DNA of 14,116 nt, from contig CALKWS010000316.1 in assembly GCA_938004115.1 (NCBI GenBank), positions 1 through 14,116 of the forward strand. The letters run 5' to 3'. A program made the translations under genes and the position numbers. Source of the stretch: an uncultured Ruaniaceae bacterium (GTDB lineage: Bacteria; Actinomycetota; Actinomycetes; Actinomycetales; Beutenbergiaceae). The notes under the pieces are model-generated. The model worked only from the letters and a program-made list of their open reading frames with translations. It ran no database searches and was not told the origin of the DNA. This document shows positions 5,835 through 13,208 of the stretch, one piece after another. Each line of letters starts with the position of its first letter. Positions within the stretch are counted from its first letter, which is position 1.

Positions 5835-8708
5835 TCACGCCTCGGCGTAGGCCTCCACCGGCGGGCAGGTGCAGACCAGGTTCCGGTCCCCGTAGGCGCC
5901 ATCCACCCGCCGCACCGGCGGCCAGTACTTGTCCTCGGCCACCTGCGGTACAGGATGCACGGCCTGTTCGCGCGTGTAGGGCCGGTCCCACTCCCCCAGC
6001 ACGCTGGCTGCGGTGTGCGGGGCGTTGGTGAGCGGGTCCTCCCCCTTGGGCCAGCGACCCTCGGCGACCCGTTCGATCTCGCCATGGATGGAGACCATCG
6101 CCTCGATGAACCGGTCGATCTCCTGCAGGTCCTCCGACTCGGTGGGCTCGACCATCAGCGTCCCGGAGACCGGGAACGCCATCGTGGGCGCGTGGAAGCC
6201 GTAATCGATCAGCCGTTTGGCCACGTCCTCCACCGTGATGCCGGTGCGTGCCGTCAACGGACGCAGATCGAGGATGCACTCGTGGGCGACCAGCCCGTTG
6301 TCCCCGCGGTACAGCACCGGGTAGTACTCGTGCAGACGGGCCGCGATGTAGTTGGCCGACAGCACCGCCGCGGCCGTGGCCTCGCGTAGGCCGGCGCTGC
6401 CCATCAGGCGGATGTAGGCCCAGCTGATGGGCAGGATCGAGGGCGAGCCGTAGGGTGCGGCGCTGACCGTGCCCTCCTCCCCCAGGTCCGCCGCCCCGGG
6501 ATGCCCGGGCAGGAACGGCACGAGGTGCTCGGCCACCGCCACCGGTCCCACACCCGGGCCGCCGCCACCGTGGGGGATGCAGAACGTCTTGTGCAGGTTC
6601 AGGTGGGAGACGTCCCCGCCGATCGACCCCAGGCCGGAGTAGCCGGCCAGGGCGTTGAAGTTCGCGCCGTCGATGTACACCTGCCCACCGGCCTCGTGCA
6701 CCATCTGACACAAGTCGGTGATGCCGTGCTCGTAGACCCCGTGGGTGGAGGGGTAGGTCACCATGATCGCGGCGATCCGGCCGGGGTGCTCATCCAGGAC
6801 CCGGCGCAGGTCCCCCAGGTCCACGTCCCCGTTCTCGGCGGTCGCCACGATCCTCACCTGCAGACCGGCCAGCACCGCCGAGGCGGCGTTCGTGCCGTGC
6901 GCGCTCGCCGGCACGATGCAGATGTCCCGCTCGTGCGCCCCGTTCGCCTCGTGATAGCGCCGGATCGCCAGCAGCCCGGCCAGTTCTCCCTGGGAGCCGG
7001 CGTTGGGCTGCACGCTGACCTTCGCGTACCCGGTGAGGTCGGCCAGCCAGGAACTGAGCGAGTCGATCAACTCGGTGTACCCCGCAACGTCCTGGGCGGG
7101 TGCGAACGGGTGGATCCGGGCGAACTCGGGCCAGGTGATCGCGGCCATCTCGGTGGCCGCGTTCAGTTTCATGGTGCATGAACCGAGCGGGATCATGCCC
7201 TGGTCCAGGGCGTAGTCCTTGGCCCGCAGGCGGCGCAGGTACCGCATCATCGCCGTTTCGGAGTGGTAGGAGGAGAACACCGGGTGGGAGCAGAACTCGC
7301 TGGTGCGCCGCAGGGCCGGGTCGACCGCGAACTCCCGGTCCGGCTCGGCCTCGTCCCGGGCACGCGCCGCGGCGGGCGCGGTCGCTTCGATCACCGCTTC
7401 GACGACCGCCTCGAGGATCTCGGCGGTGGTGACCTCGTCACAGGCGATCGCGACCGTGTCGGCGTCCTCCCGCCAGAGCGTGATGTTCCGCGCGAGCGCG
7501 GCGTCCAGGACCGCATCGGCGCGCCCCGGTACGCGGAGCTGGACGGTGTCGAAGAACGAGTGATGCACGACGGCGATGCCGCGCTGCCGTAACCGGCTCG
7601 CCAGGTCCGTGGCGTGGCCGTGCACGCGCGCTCCGATCCGGCGCAGCCCCTCCGGGCCGTGATACACCGCGTACATCGCCGCCATGACCGCCAGCAGCAC
7701 TTGGGCGGTGCAGATGTTGGAGGTGGCCTTCTCCCGCCGGATGTGTTGCTCGCGGGTCTGTAGGGCCAGGCGCAGCGCGGGTGCGCCGTCGGCGTCCTTG
7801 GACAGCCCGACCAGGCGCCCGGGCAGTTGTCGCTGCAGCCCCTGGCGCACCGAAAGGAACCCCGCGTGCGGTCCGCCGAAGCCCATCGGCACACCGAAGC
7901 GCTGGGTGGTGCCGGCGACGATGTCGGCGCCCCAGGCCGCTGGTTCGGTCAACTGCGTCAGTGCGAGCAGGTCGGCGGCCACGGCGACCTGCGCGCCGAC
8001 GTCCGCGGCTGCTTGCGTCCAGGCCTCCAGCTGGCGGCGCTCGGGGACCCGCCCGCTGGCCTGGGGGTAGGAGATCAGCACGCCGAAGGCCCGGTCCACC
8101 CCGGCGGGTGCGGCGGTGACGTCGAACTCCACCAGATCCACGCCGACGGCCCGGGCGCGCGTGGCCAGCACGGCTTTGGTCTGCGGCAGCGTGTCGGCGT
8201 CGACGAGGAACGCCGTCCGGTCCTTGGCCTTGACCACCCGGCGTGCCAGCAGCATCGCCTCGGCCACAGCCGTGGCCTCGTCGAGCATCGATGCCCCGGT
8301 GACCTCCAGACCGGTGAGGTCGGAGATCATCGTCTGGAAGTTCAGCAGCGCCTCCAGCCGGCCCTGGGAGATCTCCGGCTGGTAGGGGGTGTAGGCGGTG
8401 TACCAGCCGGGATTCTCCAGGACGTTCCGGGTGATCACGGTGGGGGTGATGGTGTCGTAGTACCCGCGGCCGATCATCGAGGTGCGCACGGTGTTCTTCG
8501 CCGCGATCTGCCGCAGTTCGGCCAGCACTTGCGCCTCGGAGGACGCGAACGGCACCTCCGGCAGGTCCGGTGTGCGGATGGCTGCCGGCATGGCGGCATC
8601 GAGCAGCGCGGCGGTGCTGTCCTTGCCGATGGCCCGCAGCATGGTGCGCTGGTCGGCGTCGGTGAGACCGACGTGCCGGTGGACGAACTCCGGGATGGTG
8701 TGAACCAA
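5835..8708 (-). CDS. gcvP: Glycine dehydrogenase (aminomethyl-transferring), glycine cleavage P protein
   Basis: PLP enzyme that decarboxylates glycine and passes the aminomethyl group to the lipoyl arm of GcvH. At 957 residues it is the single-chain form, with both halves fused. The N-terminal half (about 1-450) includes SMIGRGYYDTITPTVI at 77-92 and FGGPHAGF at 277-284. The C-terminal half holds GSCTMKLN (509-516), HGTNAAS (604-610) and the PLP Schiff-base lysine K707 in HLNLHKTF, followed by the glycine-rich GGGGPGVGP loop (714-722). It is complete with no frameshift. The start is TTG at 8708, supported by GAGG seven bases upstream and by the family-typical N-terminus F-V-x-R-H-V-G. It is the last gene of a usp-gcvT-gcvH-gcvP cluster, 53 bp after gcvH. 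No lipoamide dehydrogenase gene is in the window. Confidence 0.97.
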   Translation of the reverse strand: MVHTIPEFVHRHVGLTDADQRTMLRAIGKDSTAALLDAAMPAAIRTPDLPEVPFASSEAQVLAELRQIAAKNTVRTSMIGRGYYDTITPTVITRNVLENPGWYTAYTPYQPEISQGRLEALLNFQTMISDLTGLEVTGASMLDEATAVAEAMLLARRVVKAKDRTAFLVDADTLPQTKAVLATRARAVGVDLVEFDVTAAPAGVDRAFGVLISYPQASGRVPERRQLEAWTQAAADVGAQVAVAADLLALTQLTEPAAWGADIVAGTTQRFGVPMGFGGPHAGFLSVRQGLQRQLPGRLVGLSKDADGAPALRLALQTREQHIRREKATSNICTAQVLLAVMAAMYAVYHGPEGLRRIGARVHGHATDLASRLRQRGIAVVHHSFFDTVQLRVPGRADAVLDAALARNITLWREDADTVAIACDEVTTAEILEAVVEAVIEATAPAAARARDEAEPDREFAVDPALRRTSEFCSHPVFSSYHSETAMMRYLRRLRAKDYALDQGMIPLGSCTMKLNAATEMAAITWPEFARIHPFAPAQDVAGYTELIDSLSSWLADLTGYAKVSVQPNAGSQGELAGLLAIRRYHEANGAHERDICIVPASAHGTNAASAVLAGLQVRIVATAENGDVDLGDLRRVLDEHPGRIAAIMVTYPSTHGVYEHGITDLCQMVHEAGGQVYIDGANFNALAGYSGLGSIGGDVSHLNLHKTFCIPHGGGGPGVGPVAVAEHLVPFLPGHPGAADLGEEGTVSAAPYGSPSILPISWAYIRLMGSAGLREATAAAVLSANYIAARLHEYYPVLYRGDNGLVAHECILDLRPLTARTGITVEDVAKRLIDYGFHAPTMAFPVSGTLMVEPTESEDLQEIDRFIEAMVSIHGEIERVAEGRWPKGEDPLTNAPHTAASVLGEWDRPYTREQAVHPVPQVAEDKYWPPVRRVDGAYGDRNLVCTCPPVEAYAEA

Positions 8709-8715
8709 GTCAGGA

Positions 8716-8719
8716 CCTC
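8716..8719 (-). promoter_or_regulatory. Ribosome binding site supporting the TTG start of gcvP
   Basis: GAGG on the minus strand ends seven bases before the TTG at 8708. The next in-frame ATG is well inside the conserved region, so this site decides the start. Confidence 0.6.
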
Positions 8720-8761
8720 ACTTCAGCGGTGGTGTCGGGCGCGGATCTGCCGGGCCGGGCC

Positions 8762-9133
8762 CTAGTTGGTGGTCAACTCTCCGTACGCCTCGGCGTCGAG
8801 GAAGTCGCCGGTGCCGGAGACCTTGACGGTGAACAACCAGCCGGCGTCGTAGGGGTCCTCGTTCACCATCTCCGGGTTGTCGGTGACGGCCTCGTTCACG
8901 CTCTGCACCTCGCCGCTGACCGGTGCGTACAGTTCCGAGACCGACTTGGTGGACTCGATCTCCCCACAGGGCTCCCCGGCGGTCAGTTGCGCGCCCACCT
9001 CCGGCAGGTCGACGTAGACCACGTCCCCCAGTTCCTCGGCTGCGTAGGCGGTGACGCCCACAGTGGCCACGTCCTCCTGCAGGATCACCCATTCGTGTTC
9101 CTTGGTGTAGTGCCGGTCCGCGGGGATACTCAT
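8762..9133 (-). CDS. gcvH: Glycine cleavage system H protein
   Basis: A 123-residue lipoyl-carrier protein that shuttles the aminomethyl group between GcvP, GcvT and lipoamide dehydrogenase. The lipoylation site is K63 within GEIESTKSVSELYAPVSGEV (58-77), the typical H-protein signature. The N-terminus (YTKEHEWV, 9-16) and C-terminus (DPYDAGWLFTVKV, 93-105) also fit, and the length is normal. The ATG at 9133 has GAGGAG (9142-9147) eight bases upstream, a strong ribosome site. It lies between gcvT (84 bp upstream, with a repeat in the gap) and gcvP (53 bp downstream). Attachment of lipoate needs LipB/LplA and LipA from elsewhere in the genome. Confidence 0.97.
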   Translation of the reverse strand: MSIPADRHYTKEHEWVILQEDVATVGVTAYAAEELGDVVYVDLPEVGAQLTAGEPCGEIESTKSVSELYAPVSGEVQSVNEAVTDNPEMVNEDPYDAGWLFTVKVSGTGDFLDAEAYGELTTN

Positions 9134-9170
9134 CGGCTCTGCTCCTCGATTGCCGGGCGAGCGACCATCG

Positions 9171-9210
9171 TCGGTGGTGCCCGCACTATCTCGGTGGTGC
9201 CCGTAACGTC
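9171..9210. repeat. Two-copy 20-bp direct repeat between gcvT and gcvH
   Basis: The word tcggtggtgcccg occurs at 9171-9183 and 9191-9203, exactly 20 bp apart, giving units 9171-9190 and 9191-9210. The arrangement fills nearly half of the 84-bp gcvT-gcvH gap. It would be transcribed as part of the operon mRNA. Confidence 0.75.
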
Positions 9211-9217
9211 GTCGTGA

Positions 9218-10312
9218 CTAGTCGGGCCGTCGGTAGAAGGGGAGGTCGACGACCTCCATGGGCTGCAGGTTACCGCGCACGTCCACCTGCAGCATCTGTC
9301 CGGGTGGGTAACGGCGATCCAGCCGGGCCAGGGCGATCGGGTGGTCGAGGGTCGGCGACAGCGCCCCGGAGGTGATCGTGCCGACCGGGTCACCGTCCCG
9401 GAGCACCCGGTATCCCTGGCGCGCGGCGCGGCGGCCGGTGCCGGTCAGGCCGACGAGATGGCTGCGGGGGCCTTCGGCGGCCCGCTCGGCCAGGGCCGCG
9501 GCGCCCACGAAGCGCCGATCCCCGTGCACCAGTCGGCCCATTCCCGCCTCGTACGGGGTGATCCCGGGGCCCAGTTCCTGGCCGTACAAGGGCATGCCGG
9601 CCTCCAGCCGTAGGCTGTCCCGGGCCGCGAGGCCGCACAGGTGCAGATCGGCTCCGCCGGCCGCCTGGATCGTGTGCCACACGCCGATGGCCGAGTCTGC
9701 CGGCAGGCTCAGTTCGAACCCGTCCTCACCGGTGTAGCCGGTACGCGCGAGCAGCACCGGCACGCGGTCGATCTCGGTCAGCGTTGCCGAGTAGTACCGC
9801 ACCTGGTCCAACTGGATCGGGAGGAGGGGGCCCAGGATCCGGGCCGCCTCCGGTCCTTGGACGGCGATCAGCGCCCGGTGGGGGGTGCGGTCCACCACGG
9901 CGGCCTGGAATCCTTCACCGCGGCGAGTGATCTCATCCAGCACGGTGAGGCGGTTGACGGCGTTGGCAACGACGAGAAACTCCTGGTCCGCGAGGCGATA
10001 GACGATGAGGTCGTCCAGGATCCCGCCGTCCGGCGCCACCAGCATGGTGTAGCGGGCACGGCCGATCTTCAGCCGGGAGACAGCGGAGACCAACGACACG
10101 TCCAGGGCGTCCGCGGCTTGAGGTCCGCTGACCTCGATCTGACCCATATGCGACAGGTCGAACATTCCCGCGTGCCGACGCACCGCGTGGTGCTCTGCCT
10201 TGTCGCTGGTATACCGCAGCGGCATGGACCAGCCGGCGAAGTCGGTCATCCGCGCACCCGCCTCGAGATGGACCGGCTGCAGCGGGCTCGAGTTCAACGC
10301 GGCCTGCGTCAT
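9218..10312 (-). CDS. gcvT: Aminomethyltransferase, glycine cleavage T protein
   Basis: Tetrahydrofolate-dependent enzyme that takes the aminomethyl group from GcvH, releasing ammonia and forming 5,10-methylene-tetrahydrofolate. The 364 residues match the family. Signatures in order are LEAGARMTDFAGWSMPLRY (16-34), GMFDLSHMGQIEVSGPQA (49-66) and GGILDDLIVYR (96-106). The aspartate pair D100-D101 sits at the position of the family's catalytic Asp. Later come ARTGYTGEDGFEL, RDSLRLEAGMPLYGQEL and the C-terminal barrel. The ATG at 10312 is needed to include the N-terminal signature; its ribosome site is weak (GGGGG). The usp stop lies only 16 bases upstream, so the two genes are almost certainly co-transcribed and may be translationally coupled. 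Confidence 0.96.
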   Translation of the reverse strand: MTQAALNSSPLQPVHLEAGARMTDFAGWSMPLRYTSDKAEHHAVRRHAGMFDLSHMGQIEVSGPQAADALDVSLVSAVSRLKIGRARYTMLVAPDGGILDDLIVYRLADQEFLVVANAVNRLTVLDEITRRGEGFQAAVVDRTPHRALIAVQGPEAARILGPLLPIQLDQVRYYSATLTEIDRVPVLLARTGYTGEDGFELSLPADSAIGVWHTIQAAGGADLHLCGLAARDSLRLEAGMPLYGQELGPGITPYEAGMGRLVHGDRRFVGAAALAERAAEGPRSHLVGLTGTGRRAARQGYRVLRDGDPVGTITSGALSPTLDHPIALARLDRRYPPGQMLQVDVRGNLQPMEVVDLPFYRRPD

Positions 10313-10328
10313 GACTGCCCCCGGGCGC

Positions 10329-10715
10329 TCACTCGACTGGCTTGGCGGCGAGCACGTGGCACGGGGACTCCAGCAGGATCCGCTGGGCGTTCGATCCGAG
10401 GATCAACTTACCCAGCGGGGAACGGCGGCGGATGCCGATCACGATGAGTTCGGCGTCGGTGTCGATCGCAGTGTGCACCAGCGCCTCGGCCACGTCGTTG
10501 CCCCGCTTCAGGTGCCGCACCTCGTGGTCCACGCCGCTCGGTTCGATCGTGCTGCGAGCTTCCTCCATCGCCTCCTCGATCGCGTCGGAGTCCTCCTCCC
10601 GCGCCCCGTGCACGAGGACGAGGAGGCGGCGGGACCGCAACTTCGCTTCCTCGATCGCGGCTTCCAGTGCTGCTCGGCCTTCGGCGGTTGCGATGAACCC
10701 GACGACGACTGCCAT
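10329..10715 (-). CDS. Universal stress protein (UspA family)
   Basis: A single-domain Usp of 128 residues. It opens with the beta strand MAVVVGFIATAEGRAALEAA and has the family's alternating helix/strand pattern, ending LESPCHVLAAKPVE. The nucleotide-loop region is G94-IRRR-S99-P-L-G102-K-L-I-L-G107-S108. The distal G-S is present, but the usual G-x-x-G at the front of the loop is replaced by G-I-R-R-R, so ATP binding cannot be assumed. The Cys119-containing end is common in actinobacterial members. The start is ATG 10715, with AAGGAG eight bases upstream; a longer frame to 10805 has no support. It is the first gene of the usp-gcvTHP cluster. A possible -10 (GATACT, 10753-10758 minus) lies in the 90-bp gap upstream. 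Why a stress protein heads the glycine cleavage genes is unclear. Confidence 0.92.
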   Translation of the reverse strand: MAVVVGFIATAEGRAALEAAIEEAKLRSRRLLVLVHGAREEDSDAIEEAMEEARSTIEPSGVDHEVRHLKRGNDVAEALVHTAIDTDAELIVIGIRRRSPLGKLILGSNAQRILLESPCHVLAAKPVE

Positions 10716-10723
10716 GTTGTTCG

Positions 10724-10729
10724 CTCCTT
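10724..10729 (-). promoter_or_regulatory. Ribosome binding site fixing the usp start
   Basis: AAGGAG on the minus strand lies eight bases before ATG 10715. It places initiation 30 codons inside the longest open frame, at the conserved family N-terminus. Confidence 0.75.
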
Positions 10730-10805
10730 CATCGACCTCGACGTGATTCGAGAGTATCGCGGTCGGCGAGTGCTGGGCACCACGATGGGCGCCCGGCCGG
10801 AACAT

Positions 10806-11942
10806 CTACCCGGCGTCGGCCAGGTCCCGGGCCCACCCCGGTGGGATGCCATGATCGACGGCTCGGCGGATCAGTTGGGCCAACCGGTGCGTCGGATCCT
10901 GGCGCAGCGCCCGCTGCAGGCACAGGTCCGCCCGGGCACCGTTGCCCTCGTACCAGGCCAGCCACGCCAGCACCGCCCAGGCGGCGGCCGACCTGCCGCG
11001 GGCGGCGCCGGCAGCCAGTACGTGCACCACGTCGCAGGCACGGGCGATGCGTGCAGGTTCAGGTGGGGTGCCCCCGGGACTGAACACCTGCGCGGCGAGC
11101 AGGTCGGCCTCCGCACCGAGGGCCCGGGTGGTAGGCACCCCGGTTGCGACCGAGAGCAGCACGGCGTCGCGCACGTGACGTTCTTCCAGACCCACCTGTA
11201 ACGGCCCTAGGCGGGCAGCGGGCATGTGCATGGGTGCTTCGGGGCCGGCTAGTGCCTCTTCCCACCGGGTGGCCAGGTCCGCGAGCCATGCGGACCTGGC
11301 CGCACCGGAGGCCACGTTCCGGCGGCGGCACCGTGCGGCGGCACGGATCATCGCCTGTCGCGTGCGGTTCTCGATGGGGACCGATCGCACCACCGCTGCC
11401 CGGCTCGGGGCGTAACTCATGCCGTGATAGACCATCTCCGCCCCGATCTGGCTCTGTTCGATCCGGGCCAACGGGTGTCCTCCGGCCGGACAGCATGGCT
11501 CGTCGCGGCACTCCAGGCATCGGTAGGTGTCACCGGAGACGACCCAGATGCGGCTCGGGTCCGCAGCGATGCCGCCGGCCAGCCACCACCGCACCGTGGT
11601 CGCGGCCGGACCGGGCGGGGACGTACCAGGTTCCAGGGGTTCGGCGGTATAGAGCGCCAGGAACACGGCCCCGGCGCCGTCGCTGCGCAGGTGGGCGAGC
11701 ATGTCGGCGCGGACTGCCTCCCGGTAGTCCCGGTCCGGATGGGCCAGGTCGGCCAGATCTACGCGCGCCACCAAGCCCGGGGTCCATCGGGACGAAGCCG
11801 CGTCGGGCCCACCGGAGGCTCGCACCGAGAAGAACACCGCTGACTCCTCCGGCCAGAAACCCAGCCGGTAGGGCAGGTAGGCCATCAACTCCTTCGGATC
11901 GTCGAGACGGAGGACCACGGTCGGCTTTTTCGAGGTAGGCAT
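10806..11942 (-). CDS. DUF4192 domain-containing protein
   Basis: An actinobacterial protein of unknown function, 378 residues from ATG 11942. The DUF4192 family is recognised from the N-terminus (V-L-R-L-D-D-P-K-E-L, then L-P-Y-x-L-G-F at 23-29), VARVDLADL (58-66) and the cysteine segment C142-L-E-C145-R-D-E-P-C150-C151-P-x-G-G-H-P-L followed by AAEMVYHG-like sequence. The last 70 residues are Ala-rich helices (AAWAVLAWLAWYEGNGARAD) resembling a TPR-like repeat. The Cys cluster could bind metal, but nothing shows this directly. No signal peptide is seen. The open frame continues upstream to 12215 but would overlap the divergent synthase gene. ATG 11942 lacks a clear ribosome site, so a short or absent leader is possible. 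It precedes usp by 90 bp on the same strand and may or may not share its transcript. Confidence 0.85.
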   Translation of the reverse strand: MPTSKKPTVVLRLDDPKELMAYLPYRLGFWPEESAVFFSVRASGGPDAASSRWTPGLVARVDLADLAHPDRDYREAVRADMLAHLRSDGAGAVFLALYTAEPLEPGTSPPGPAATTVRWWLAGGIAADPSRIWVVSGDTYRCLECRDEPCCPAGGHPLARIEQSQIGAEMVYHGMSYAPSRAAVVRSVPIENRTRQAMIRAAARCRRRNVASGAARSAWLADLATRWEEALAGPEAPMHMPAARLGPLQVGLEERHVRDAVLLSVATGVPTTRALGAEADLLAAQVFSPGGTPPEPARIARACDVVHVLAAGAARGRSAAAWAVLAWLAWYEGNGARADLCLQRALRQDPTHRLAQLIRRAVDHGIPPGWARDLADAG

Positions 11943-11994
11943 GGCGGCAGTCCAGTGCACGCGCACCGGACCCGGTACCCCGGCGCGCTTCCGG

Positions 11995-12033
11995 TGTGGA
12001 CAGCCACCACAGATGCTCATCCCCTGTGGATCG
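11995..12033. promoter_or_regulatory. Two DnaA-box-like 9-mers in the divergent intergenic region
   Basis: TGTGGACAG (11995-12003) matches the reverse complement of the actinobacterial box TTGTCCACA at 8 of 9 positions. TGTGGATCG (12025-12033) matches the relaxed box less well. They are exactly 30 bp apart, in the same orientation, between the divergent starts of DUF4192 and the polyprenyl synthase. Two loose matches can arise by chance in GC-rich DNA. Confidence 0.25.
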
Positions 12034-12062
12034 GGTTCCCGCCGGGCCGGTAGGCGGGGTCG

Positions 12063-13208
12063 ATGGCGGAGGATCGGCCCTGGCTGGGTAGGCTCGTGGG
12101 GGTGAGACACCTTCCCGCCACCACCGAGCCTGCCGCGACGTTGACGTGGTTGCGCGAGACCGTCTCCACCGAGCTGACACGGGCGATCGAGGAGTCCGAG
12201 CGACGCACCGCGCACGTCGGGCCGGAGGTGTCCGCGGCGTACACGGTCGCCAAGCGCTTACTCGCCGGAGGCAAGCGATTACGAGCCGCCTTCGCCTTTC
12301 TGGGCTGGGCCGGCCACGGCCGAACGGCCGAACCCGATGTGGCGCTGCGCGCCGGCGTGGGGTTGGAATTCTTCCAGCTGGCCGCGCTGGTGCATGACGA
12401 CCTCATCGACGCCTCTGAGACCCGGCGCGGGATTCCCGCCGCCCACCATCAGTTCGCGCAGCGGTACCGGGACGAGCGGATGCTGCACGACGCGCAGGGG
12501 TTCGGGCAGGCTGCGGCGATCCTGTTGGGCGATTTGCTCGTGGTGCTCGCCAACCACGAACTGGGAGCGGCAACGGCCTCGGTGCCCGGTCCGGCCGGGG
12601 AGCGTGCGCACCGGCTCATCACCGACATGATGAGTGAGGTCACGCTAGGGCAGTACCTGGACATCTACGCCCAGTCGGCACCCTGGTCCTCCCGGGCCGA
12701 GGACGACGTCGATCGTGCGCACCGGGTGGTGCGGTCCAAGTCCGCGCGCTACAGCGTGGAGCACCCGATGCTGATCGGTGCTGCGATGGCGGGCGCTGAC
12801 GACGCCGAACTGGCCGCCACCAGTGCGGTCGGTCTACCGATCGGGGAAGCCTTCCAGATGCGCGACGACGTTCTGGGCATCTTCGGCGATCCCGAGGTCA
12901 CCGGTAAGCCGAGCGGGGACGATCTTCGCGAGGGCAAGCGCACCCTGTTGATCACCACGGCGCTGGCCAACTCCCCCGGCCCGGACGCGGACCGCATCCG
13001 CGGCGTGCTGGGCGGGCCCGTGACCGACGAGGATCTGCGCGAGGTCCGCCGGATCCTTACCGACTCCGGCGCCGTCGCGCAGGTAGAGGCACTGATCAGC
13101 GCACGTGCCGAGGAAGCGATGGCGGCGATCGAGTCCTCCGGGTGGCCGGCCGCTGTCCAGGATCTGGCTCGGTACCTGGCCAGGGCCGCCATCGAACGCA
13201 CCACCTGA
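12063..13208 (+). CDS. Polyprenyl diphosphate synthase (trans-isoprenyl, long chain)
   Basis: Class I trans-prenyltransferase that extends allylic diphosphates with isopentenyl diphosphate, for quinone, carotenoid or related lipid synthesis. It has 381 residues from ATG 12063, or 368 from GTG 12102. Motifs in order are GGKRLR (69-74), the first Asp-rich motif D112-D113-L-I-D116 followed by R-R-G (121-123), KSARYS (226-231), and the second Asp-rich motif D268-D269-V-L-G-I-F-G-D276 with GKPSGDDLREGKRT (281-294). All catalytic aspartates and Lys/Arg residues are present. Small residues A107 and A108 at -5 and -4 before the first motif favour products of C20 or longer, such as geranylgeranyl diphosphate. 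Exact chain length cannot be read by eye. It is divergent from DUF4192 and stands alone. No clear terminator follows; only an imperfect GC hairpin without T-run lies near 13223-13252. Confidence 0.93.
   Translation: MAEDRPWLGRLVGVRHLPATTEPAATLTWLRETVSTELTRAIEESERRTAHVGPEVSAAYTVAKRLLAGGKRLRAAFAFLGWAGHGRTAEPDVALRAGVGLEFFQLAALVHDDLIDASETRRGIPAAHHQFAQRYRDERMLHDAQGFGQAAAILLGDLLVVLANHELGAATASVPGPAGERAHRLITDMMSEVTLGQYLDIYAQSAPWSSRAEDDVDRAHRVVRSKSARYSVEHPMLIGAAMAGADDAELAATSAVGLPIGEAFQMRDDVLGIFGDPEVTGKPSGDDLREGKRTLLITTALANSPGPDADRIRGVLGGPVTDEDLREVRRILTDSGAVAQVEALISARAEEAMAAIESSGWPAAVQDLARYLARAAIERTT
12089..12104 (+). promoter_or_regulatory. Putative -10 element for leaderless expression of the polyprenyl synthase
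   Basis: TAGGCT (12089-12094) fits the actinobacterial TANNNT -10. An in-frame GTG at 12102 lies where transcription would begin, about 7-8 bases downstream. That would remove the first 13 residues of the longest frame, which precede the conserved domain. No good -35 is visible. Confidence 0.4.

Noticed and set aside
4177..5850. 557-residue open frame antisense to sigA
   Set aside because: It is the mirror frame of a certain gene in high-GC DNA; the product is Leu/Gly/Arg low-complexity without a recognisable domain.
7827..8765. 312-residue open frame antisense to gcvP
   Set aside because: It is a shadow of the conserved N-terminal half of GcvP; no domain is visible.
10716..10805. N-terminal extension of the universal stress protein to 10805
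   Set aside because: The extension is not family-like, and a strong ribosome site sits directly before ATG 10715.
10313..10805. Glycine riboswitch upstream of the gcv genes
   Set aside because: The only gaps are 16 and 90 bases, and the conserved glycine aptamer elements are not seen.
11943..12215. N-terminal extension of DUF4192 to 12215
   Set aside because: It would overlap the divergent polyprenyl synthase coding region, and the family N-terminus begins at 11942.
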